Shown here piece by piece: positions 34,927 through 46,000 of a stretch of 64,000 nt of DNA (position 1 is the first letter of the stretch; every line of letters begins with the position of its first letter). The notes under the pieces were generated by a model that made no database searches, had not been told where the DNA came from, and was given only the letters and a program-made list of their open reading frames with translations. The translations under genes were made by a program, and so were the position numbers. Where the stretch lies: contig NC_045146.1 of NCBI RefSeq assembly GCF_008831285.2, positions 19,771,149-19,835,148 of the forward strand. The letters are read 5' to 3'. Origin of the DNA: Nymphaea colorata (taxonomy: Eukaryota > Streptophyta > Magnoliopsida > Nymphaeales > Nymphaeaceae).

Positions 34927-37900
34927 ATGAAGAGGGATGGTGGTTACTCCGTACCCGGGGACTATGTCCATTTCAAGTCCCAGGTGCCCCTCCACAAGAT
35001 CTCTGTATGTCCTCTCACGCCCTCCCCCCTACGATTGGATCCCCTTTCTCGTGTGCTTATGTGTGGTTTTTATTTTATGTTTCGTTTCTTTTGGTTCGTA
35101 ATCCCCTCAAAATTGCTTGGGCGTTGTTGCTGTACGATTAGCAGCAACGTAGGACGGGAACTCCCAAGGGTGCTGCTACTTTGGGGCAGGCGTTCTTATC
35201 ACTAGACGAAGACTGTAGGCAACAGCAATCGACCTCCTCATCTCTGGCTATCCTAAGATGAGCGGTCGATTATTCGGAAATGAACCAATAGGGCTCAAGG
35301 CAAGAAACGGCTCTACCTACTGTGCAAAAGGAGCAAAGCCGCTTCCGAACGCTATCGGTGTGGGCTGAGCAGAAGACCTGACCAAGGAAAGAAGTACAAT
35401 GTCATCGGTGGCTAACCTTGTAGGATTTCGTTTCTGGTTGACGACATGAAGCTTCACCCATTAAAACGGAAACTCTACCCAAGGAAGATTTGTTCTAGGG
35501 AAAGTGGACCGGAAATATAATCTCAAACCTCTTCGTGTAAGTTGTTTCGCTTATGCGACATTGATCTAATCAAGAGAATAACAAAATTAACCTCCGATGG
35601 ATATCGTCTCTCTTTTTTGGTTCATATACTGGTGGTTGATTGACAGTGAACATGGTCATCGTGATGAACAATCAATAGAAAACCTGTGGGCACAATACAG
35701 AGCAGAACAAAACATATCCTTTACCAAGTGATCCATAATGACCGAAGTTCTTCCACTTCTGTAACGACCTGACCTACTCTCACACCAGGCTTGGGCCCCT
35801 AGGCAGACAGATCCCAACCCATACCTTAGCAGCTTTGGTTCTGACCTAAAAATACTAGGAACTTGGACAACCAATCACTTAATAACCTTCTCTATAAGTC
35901 CCCCAAGATTCATCACAATCTTAGAGACCAGACTGAACTTTTCAATGGTGTGTTACAACTTACAAGATTTGAAAAGATTGGCTCGAATATGTGTTGAAGT
36001 TTGTTTGTTTTGAAATATACATTTTTGTCGCACTGTCACGTTCCAGAACTAATAACTTGCTTGTTTTCATTTTTCATTTTCAAAATTTCTTCTTTCAGGT
36101 ATGTCTCTAGCTACAGCCCCATCCTTATCTCAAGTCCTTGGTCTAATATACATTCCAAATATATATTTGTTCAATTCTCTATGTTTCTGCTTTATCTGTG
36201 TGTATTGCTATCGTAATGATTAATGAATATTTATATTCTGGAATCTGTTATGAACTAATAGTATTTCCATGTAAGGTTACAGTTTATTGTTACTTATGTC
36301 CTAATGGCTGAAGTTATGAATTGAATGTAGCTATTGCTGCCTTTGGTAAGAAGTTATTCTGTTAATCTTCTTTGAGTCCTTGCAGTTGATAACCCTAGTT
36401 AAGAGTTGATTGCTATTCTGTAACCATTCTGAAACTGTAAATGTAGAAACATTAATCTTTACTAGCCTGTTTGTTTCTTGAGGTGTTTTTGTAAGTAATC
36501 GACTTAAATGGCCATTGCAGATCGGTGCAAACCAGTGGCGATATTATGATTATGGTCCTAAGCTGGTGCCTCCACTTATCTGTCTTCCTGGCACTGCAGG
36601 AACAGCGGATGTCTATTATAAACAAATCATGTCCTTGTCATCAAAGGTGGTAAACTTTGGTGTTGAGCTTTCCTTTCATCTCAATTTGAGTTTCCTTGCT
36701 GTGGTACTTTGGAAATAAAGAAATAAAATTTCAATGTCAAGCCTTTTCGGTGCATGAGTAAAATGTGCAAAACATTTTATTTCAAGTTTTTTTTTCCGTT
36801 CAAGCATTTGATTCATTTAAACAGACATAATTTGATTTACCAGCAAGATTTGATGAATGTTCTAAAGTATCTCATTTGTCATTATTTATCATGCAGGTCG
36901 TACTTATAAAATTGCCAGAACCTAAACAAATATTTGTATCACCACAGAACTGCATTCCATTTTGTTTGTATTAGGCAAATTACATATAAGAAGCAACTAC
37001 AGTATGCACATCATGTCTCAACAGCCTCCCTCAAGTTGCACATTTAACCATGGACATCTTGCTTTGTGAACAAATCCATCAACTTGTCTTCAATAGAATG
37101 TTATGCAGTTTTATATATTTATGTTCAAGATCTATTTCCATGTGTTCGGCACAATTATTATTGCACAATAACATTGATCTGAAGATCATCTCTCCTAACT
37201 CTCCCAAGAAATGTCTAGTCTATTTGGCATTGGCAGTGGCCACAGCCATACTTCTGTATTCAACTTCTGTTGCAGTTTGTGCAAGAACAAAAACTAAACA
37301 TACAGAAGCAGTGAAAAGAATTCTCAAGTACTTGAAAGGGATAATTTTTGATGGACTCTCTTACGAGAACAGGTGGAATGGGTTACACAATATTATCACC
37401 TATATTGATTCGGACTCGGCAGGAGAGGTCCAGATGAGAAGAGATGAATTTTGCAGTTTTTATGTTTCTTGATGAGAAAAGGGCTATTAGAAGGTGGAGC
37501 ATAGAAGCCAAATTCAGGTATACGACTGCAGCTACTGTGAAAGCTACATGGATTAGACATTTCTTGAGAGTTAAGGGAAATGGTTTGCAGATCTTCGTTA
37601 TTGTACAACAATCGACATGCCATACACATTTCTTTTAATAATATTTTTAATCTTTCTGTAGCTTATGGTTGTCTTCCTCTTCTTGAGTGTTGTGGGCATT
37701 GGAGGGATTGCATGTATTCTTTAGTTGATTTTGAGGAGATAAACAAATAAGATTCTTGTCTTACTGGTCTTGGCCCTCCATCTTTTCTTTGGTTACATAT
37801 CTGAAGTTGAACAAGTTGACTTGGTGTCATCTGCAGCCTTTTGAGACTTCTTTTATGGAACCAAAAAAACAAGTTTAATGGTTTAAGTTTTAACTCACTT

Positions 37901-40299
37901 AAATCTGATTTTTTTTTTTAAATAAAACCGTAATGGTTTTCCTACTCTAGTCTGAACCATCTTTTGGTAGGGGACCTTTTTTGTAAAGCTGGTAGCATGC
38001 ACACAAATTCAAAGCTACTGAAAATTTGAGAGTTTACTTGCATGTGAAAGCCTGTCCTTCAAATCTACATCCAAATTTATGTTTCACAAATTATTTGGCA
38101 AACCTAGCCTTGTTAGACAAACAATTTCTAATCCAAACAAGGGGTTTGGGGTGGCGGCGAAAAAGTGTAGTTAGTTTTTAAATAGGTGCAACCAATTACC
38201 TAATGATGAACATGAGAGAAATAAAGAGGTCAATGTGATCGCTTCTGGAGATCAACAAAACAGGGGAAAATATTTATAAAGATTTGTTGGTCATTGTATT
38301 ATAGGCTAAGTCACATGGGCATGGGTACCATCCGGGTACGAGTATGGAGATATGGGTACCACGCAACGACTTAAAAGAATGTGGGTACAGTGGTACAACA
38401 GGAGATATATATATATATAAGATTCTTTACAATCTTATAATCCCCCCAAGATTCCCCCCAAGATTCTTTACAATCTTAAATATTTGATTGAACTTTTTAC
38501 TAAGGTATTACAATCCACCTTCCTTAGGGCACATGTCCGCATGTCTGGGACCTCAGGTCTGAGTGTTGAACCGACTCTGGTACCGTTGCAACAACCCAAC
38601 TCATTCTTATGCTAGGCTTGCTCTCTTGGTCTGGTGGATCCCAACCTGCCCTCTTGGCAGTTGTGTTCCAGCTCGAAAAAGGCTGCGAACTAGGACACTT
38701 AACAGTTTGGCCAACCCAATTATAAGTCCTTCAAGATCCTTCACAATCTTAATACAAAACTAAACTTTTCATTATCATCCCTCTTCTTAAGGAACACATG
38801 TCCGTACATATAGGACCTCAAGTTTGAGTGTTGAATTGTTCTTTAACACCACTATAACGACACAACCCACTCCCACACCAGGCTTGGGTTCCCAGTTTGG
38901 TGGATTCCAATGCAACCCCTAGCAGTTTCAGCTTTCAGTTCTAGCTTCAGAAAATGCTAGGAGCCAAAACAACTGTATTACTTAGCCAACCCCTTATAAC
39001 TTATAAGTCCCCCAAAATTCTTGACAATGTTAGATACGAGAATAAACTTTTCATTTGGTGTGTTAGACTAAAACAATGCTGAAAATAATTTTGTTGTGCT
39101 CTTCTAGGTAAGTCCATGTGACATAGTGGATAATGCCTATGATGGAGAAATTATTTCAATTACCCTTGTGACAGACTAATTATAAAACAGGATGCCAGAC
39201 AGAGATGAAGTTTCTTCTTTCACATAAGCTTAAGGAATCTAATTTGCCATTTACCTTTTACCATCCTGGCATACGGGTACATGTATATATTCATACCACG
39301 AAGTGTGCATGTGTGTTCATATATCTGTGTCTGGTGTGTGGTTTGTGTGCATGCATGTTTTTATGTTTGTGTGTCTTTTCGTGTGTTCACAAATTATTTA
39401 CTTTTGACTATTTTTTACTTTTAATCCCTTGATTGTAAGTCTCAATTACTTGCTTATGTCATACATCTTTTCTTTATAGGGTTATCGAGTAATTTCTGTT
39501 GATATTCCCTGTGTATGGAGCCATCAAGAATGGGTCCATTCCTTTGAGAAGTTCTTGGATGCTGTTGACATTCATCACGTAAGAGAGCTTATTTTGCATG
39601 AAGCAACTAGATCGTATATTATTTTGCTACTGTTTACAAGTGGTAACTCATGACTTATGAGCGAAACTGTTGCATCTAGTAATGGAATTGGTAACATGCT
39701 TGTTGCTTAAGGTCCTACACATTTCTCTTTTTTAAAGTGAATGTTATATTTGATTGTACATGCAAATAGGTACATAAGGTTAAACATATGTTTATGCACG
39801 ATATTCACGTAACATGGCCTAAGCTTTACTAATGTATTCAGTCCTGCTTCCTGAACTTTTAAGATGCCCCATTTTCTGCTTCCATTTCCAATCCAGTTTC
39901 TCATTCTAACTTCGTACAATGAAAAGTTTGATCACAACTTCTTTAAGTCCTTTGTGAGAACTGCATTTTGAATTGTAAGCCTTGATAGGAAGTTTGATGC
40001 TAGATTTCAGGAAGGTGTGCTTAATTGGTTTTTGAATTTTTGCATTAGTTTTATAAGTTTTTGCTCCAAATGGATCATCAGTACTTGTATCTCCATTTTA
40101 AGCATCAACATGACTAAGGCTAAAGCAAATTTTCTTTCAGATGGATTATCCAGGAAATAATATGTATACCGACTACTATACAGAGACATGTCTGAGTAGT
40201 ATAGCAGAAGAATGCAAATTTTTACTCCTAATTAAAATTTAGGCATCATTTGGAAGTTTGTGTAGGAATGATGTTTAGCTCGAGGCTTGTTGCTTTATG

Positions 40300-40368
<69 letters not shown>

Positions 40369-43056
40369 TGTTATTTTATTTTAGAAAAAGATTATCTAAG
40401 GGAAATCACCTTGGGCTGAGAGACTTCATTGCTCTCCCAAGGTGTGAGACCCCCAATGACATTCCCCTGCCCTCATGGTCTGGGCATGTATCAGCTTGCA
40501 CAAGGGGCAGGTTCCTTTTAGATTTGAACCAACGACTGTCCGCCTACCAGCTGTTGGCCCAACCAAGAGTGTCAAACCTCTCGGGGAAATTCACTAAAAT
40601 TGTTAGATACAATAAAAAGCTTGTTTTAGCAGGAGACGCAGAAGATCTGTTTTGTTCCAAATTTGTTTTAGTAACAAGTTTCTAAAATTGTCAATCTTAC
40701 AAATATATTACCTTCTGGTTTTGATTGTTCACATGATTTGAAGGTTCATCTTTATGGTACATCACTTGGGGGGTTCCTTGCACAACTTTTTGCTCAACAT
40801 CGTCCTAGGCGTGTCAGATCTTTGGTGCTCTCAAATGCATTTTTAGAGACACGCTGTTTTGCTGCTGCAATGCGTTGGTCGTCTCTGTAAGCTCTCTAGA
40901 AAATCCTATGTTCGTTTTCTAGAATAAGTAACGTGTATAATATTTTGCAGCCATCCTGTCACATGTTCATGACATCTTCAGCTTTACCTTGAAATGAATA
41001 ATAGCAGCAGCCTAAAAGGAAGGGAGAGCAAATAGAAAGTTAGAAAATATTTTCGAGAACTTTCAGCTATGTCACATGCACTCAGCAAACAGGTTGGGTG
41101 CAGCTGTTTATAGATGACCTTTATATACTTTTTTCTTATTGTAATTCCTTCTTGTGCTTCTGTAAGCTTCCTTGAGGTGGGATGGCTCTGGTCAGTGGTT
41201 TGTGGGAGGCCCATGATTTGATAGCCAGGATTAGCTTATCAAATACACACACACACATATATACTGTACCTGCACCTATATTTTTTTTAAAAGCACTGTA
41301 CCAGCACCCCTACTCATGTGACATAGGTTTTCAGCATAATGCATATATGTTGAAATGGGCATGGGCAGAGGAATGCATAATGAAAAGAATAGGTTTCATC
41401 AAATTTCCGTTGATCTTGTAGAGTTCATAACTTCATACTTCCACCCTGAAAATATGTGATTCTGGAAGATTGTACCATGCATATTACATTAGTTGAGTAT
41501 ATCACAAAACCTTGCTTTCTTGAAAATATATTTGAGGATAAGAAAAGAATGAAAAAGCACTTTTAAACATTCCGTTTCATTTTTTTCCTTTTCTTATCAT
41601 GTACTTTTTTCTTTTTCTTAAGAACTCTAGGATCAAGAGTAGTAGTACAGATATAGACATATGGACCTAGGTTTTTCAATTATCATGCAACACAAGCCTG
41701 AGACTGCTAGGACAACTAATGGAAATAGCCAAGTTATCAGTGATTGCCGATGTCCGCCTATCACCTAATTTACTGGTGCATCCTTTCAGGTATTCATCAT
41801 GATATTTAACCTTCAATTCTCCTTTTACAGACCATATCCCATTTCCTCCCATTTGACAACATTTTGGTATCTAATCATCATGTAGCGAAGGGGAAAACAG
41901 AAAAGAAGTGTGATTCTCTACCTATAAACTGTCAATCTGTATGGATGTGGGCGTCACAGCATTAGCATTTCCTAATTTATCACTTGTTAGTAACTACTTC
42001 TTCACTTTTCTTCTTGGCTTCCAAAGTTGAAACCATGTTCATAGGCAATTGAAGACTAAGAGTGTTATGGTAAGATTACAGATTATTGGGTGTTCTGTAT
42101 CTTGCTTTGCACTCATTAAAATGTTTAAATAATAAATGTGAATAACAAGGTAGAACAAGAGACATACTCCACAAGAAAGAGATTGCCAGCATACTCCACA
42201 AGAAAGAGATTGCCAGAATCACCTCATGGACTTCAGTTTGATTTTCAACTCCACCCTACTCTTCCTGTTAGTCACCTTATTTGTGGGAGCCACTGCGATA
42301 CAACCATCAACATTGTGTTATATATGTCACTTTATCAATGCAAGAAGAATCGACCAACAAAATGAGTTTATAGAGTCATAGACCTGTATTTTCATGGAAT
42401 ATCACTTCCATGACGTTGTGATGGTGCTGTTCATTCCGGAGGTTGGGTAAAGTGACACGGTTGATAATATGCTATGATAATATGTTCAAATATTTTGCTG
42501 GCTCTAATGTCACACTTTTTTATTCATTTTTGAAAATGGTTGAAATGTTGAATGCTTTCTATGTGTGTTCTCAAATGCTTTACTTTATTACAACTGCAGG
42601 GTTAATTGGACACCATCCTTTCTGCTGAAGAGGCATATTTTGATGGGGATTCATGATGGTCCACACGAACCTTTCATTGCTGATTCTGTGGATTTTGTTG
42701 TCAGCCAGGTGATCTATTGCACATCTTCAAGTTAATCACATTTTCTTTTTGCACTTGAAAGGTGGTGCATTTCCAAAGGAAGGTTTTTCTTTGACTTGCC
42801 CTCACACAGTTCGGTTTAGTCATCTTCATTGAACCATCAAGCACTTTAAATGTTCACATTCCTCCATGAACTAGTATTAAATCCCAATTTTGCTGCCATT
42901 TCAATTATTTATCACATTCTACTATAATTGTGCGTTTTCAACAGTTTTCCAGATTCCACTCGATCTAATTAGGAATTCTCTTTCATCGCTCATATAATGT
43001 AAATCTTTTTTTTTTTGTTGGCTTGTTGAAAAGTGTTCACTATGGGAGGAAGAAAG

Positions 43057-43099
<43 letters not shown>

Positions 43100-46000
43100 G
43101 AAATGTTCTAATTCTCATTCACGTAACCCTGCCTCATATTAAAAGAGATTAGGGTATTAACAACTTTACAAAATTAGTCCACTAGAAATAAGAAAGTAAT
43201 AAAGTGGACCCTTCTAACTTTCTAAAATTTCAGAAAACCTCTAATCAACTTGTAAAAGTATTTAACACTCCGCCTCAAGCTGGAGCATAGATATCAATTA
43301 TGCTCAACTTGTTACATCCTCTCAAGAAATCGCCGATGGGAACCGCCTTAGTAAACATGTCAGCTGCTTGATCTTCAGAAGAGACATGAATAGTGTTAAT
43401 GACTCCTTCTTGTACCAAGTCCCGAACATAATGACAATCCACTTCAATGTGTTTTGTCCTCTCATGAAAAACAGAGTTATTTGCAATATAGGTTGTTGCT
43501 TTGTTATCACAATACATCTTCATTGGGAGGTTCACTAAAATCCCCAATTCTAGAAGCACCGATTTGACCCAAGACATTTTAGCCGCAGTTTGGGCCATAG
43601 CTCTATACTCAAACTCAACACTAGATCTAGCAACCACATTTTGTTTCTTGCTTCTCCAAGAAATAAGATTCCCTCCAACAAAGGCGCAAAAACCTGTAGT
43701 AGATCTCCTGTCATCTAATGACCCTGCATAATCAGCATCACTATATGCTACTATGTCCACGCTTTCTCCCTTTTTGAACCATAACCCCTTTCCAAGGGCT
43801 GATTTCAAGTATTTTACCACCATTAAGGCAGTCTCCCAATGAACTTTTCGAGGTTTTTCCATGAATTGACTTACCTTATTCACAACAAAGCTAATGTCTG
43901 GATGAGTGATGGTCAAATATAAAAGTTTCTCGATCAGAGATATGTAAGATCTAGAGTCAAAAGTCTCTGATTCATGATCATGAATATGAATCTGAGGATT
44001 CATAGGAAGTGTGGCAGTCACAACCCCTTTACTACTACGAGCAACTTCAATACCAAGAAAATAACGGAGTTGACCAACCAGCCCGGCCCAGGCCCCCCGA
44101 TAATATTGCCGGGCCGGGTACCGGGCCTGGCCACCAAAAGTCAGGCCCGGCCCGTTTGATAGGCCGGGCCATGTGCTTGCGAAGAGGGAGAGGGAGACCG
44201 GAGCAGAGAAGGAGAGGGAAGGGGGAGCATAGGCCAGAGAGGGAGACAGAGAGGGAGGGGAGCAGAGAGACACACACGTGGCCCATCAACCCCACGCTTC
44301 CGCCTCGATAGACGAGATCGGTATTTCTCTCCACCTTGAGCCAGAAAGGTTGAAACGCCAGGGAGGAGCACAGATTAAAGACAGAAACACCAAGAAGGGG
44401 AGGAGCACAGATTAAAGACAGGAAGAAGGCGAGCAGGAATTGAGTGAGAACCAGAGAAGAAGAGATGGGCAGGGGACTTGGGGAGATTATATCTCTTACC
44501 AATTCTTTCTCTAGTTGAATGGTGGCAGTCTTGTAGCCCTCCTTCTTGCCTGGGCTGCTGCCACAGTAATAGGCCACAGTAATAGAAAAGAAAGAGAGAT
44601 TATCTTCTCTCTTTCTCTTTCGTTCTGTGTGGAAGGGGAGATGGGAAGGAAGAGGTCTTTCATTCTCTGTGGAAGGGGAGATGGGAAGGAAGAGGGTATA
44701 AATAAAGAAATAGAAAAGAGAAAAAGGGGGAGGAATGAAAGAGTCAAGGAGGACTGGAGGACGACCGCCGTGTAGCAAGGCGGCGGCGGTGGTGAGCGTC
44801 GGTTGCTCAGACGGGGCTCCTTCCTCCGCACCCTCTCTGGTTCCATCATCCTTTGCAGAACGTTGCAGGTTCCACCGTCGAACGAGAAGAAGAAGAAGGA
44901 GCTCCCGTGAGGAGAGAGAAAATCAGATGAAGAAATGAAGAAAAACTAGGGTTCGGCCAAATTTATATCAAAGTTAATAAATTACAAAGCGGGTCCACCT
45001 TATTAATGAAATTTTCACAAAGACTGTTATATTTTTCAGAAATTCATCCCGCAAAGTTTTTTTATTTTTAAAAGGCGGGAGTCGGGCCTGCCGGGCCGCC
45101 CTATCTGGCCCGGGACCGGTTTTTCCCGGCCCAGGCCCGGGCCCAACCAGGCCAGGCCGGGCTGGCCCGACGCCCAGGCCTAGCAGGAAGCATGCATAGG
45201 TTGGACAACTCCATTCAACGGCAACTATGCTGGAAAAACGAGGCAACCTAAAACTAATCTTGACTCCAACGATGCTGCCCAAAAAAAAATCTGAAACCAG
45301 TCTATACCACTTGACTTTTGTTTTTTTTTTTTCTGCAACTCAACGTCTTCAATCAGCAACACCAGGGTGCTAATCACGTCTCTACATGTTAAACGTGATT
45401 AGCCCCTTTTCACCAACCCGTTTGATTGCTCCTTTTGTAATCAGCAGTGATTTCAGATGTGAAACCCTAGCTGACGGGAAAGATGAGAAAGGAGGAAGGG
45501 AGAGAAGGAGCGTGGAACCCTAAATGCCTAGGGCCGTCGCTCTGATACCATGTTCACTATGGGAGGAAGAAAGGAGAGAGAGAGAGAGAGAGGAAACGTT
45601 CTAATTCTCATTCACGTAACCCTACCTCATATTAAAAGAGATTAGGTTATTAACAACTTTACAAAATTAGTCCACTAGAAATAACAAAGTAATAAAGTGG
45701 ACCCTTCCAACTTTCTAAAATTTCAGAAAACCTCTAATCAACTTCTAAAAGTATTTAACATAAAGCCTTTTGAATACCTCTATATTTCTTCATTATAGAA
45801 CTCTTAAGATGGGGCTAAACAGTCCCTACCTTGTTGAACAACAAAAATGGCTGCTGTTTGTATCAGGTGAACAAAAATGGAAGGTTCAAAAGTGTAGAAG
45901 TGCATGGGATGTATTCTGATCTTAATTTCTTCAAGTCAAAGCCCCCGCTTAACAGCAGTCAATTGGATACTGGTTTTATTGAAAACTTAACTGGCATAAC

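Larger units (their letters stand above)
43034..45760 (-). mobile_element. Ty1/copia LTR retrotransposon, internally deleted, in maspardin intron 5
   Basis: Minus-oriented element. The 3' LTR is at 43034-43267 and the 5' LTR at 45551-45760. Both have TG...CA ends (TGTTAAATAC...CATAGTGAACA in element sense) and are nearly identical apart from (GA)n length. A primer-binding site TGGTATCAGAGC in element sense lies at 45539-45550, directly inside the 5' LTR, and a purine tract CTTGAGGCGGAG lies just inside the 3' LTR (43268-43279). Flanking pentamers are AAAAG and TAAAG, so the target duplication is imperfect. At 2.7 kb it is about half the length of an autonomous copia element: gag, protease, integrase and most of reverse transcriptase are gone. 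Its orientation is opposite to the host gene. Confidence 0.9.

Noticed and set aside
35755-39075. CCAGGCTTGGG in this repeat being the reverse complement of CCCAAGCCTGG in the 13/23/25 kb repeat
   Set aside because: Only 11 bases are shared and the flanks do not match in either orientation, so I treat it as coincidence.
40287-40685. 132-codon + strand frame in maspardin intron 3
   Set aside because: Begins in the (AT)n tract. The rest has no protein similarity and lies in a spliced intron.
44047-44849. Long minus-strand open frames (up to 243 codons) in the GC-rich piece of the intron
   Set aside because: Low-complexity Pro/Ser/Leu-rich translations of purine-rich repeats. No domain, and the frames overlap each other.
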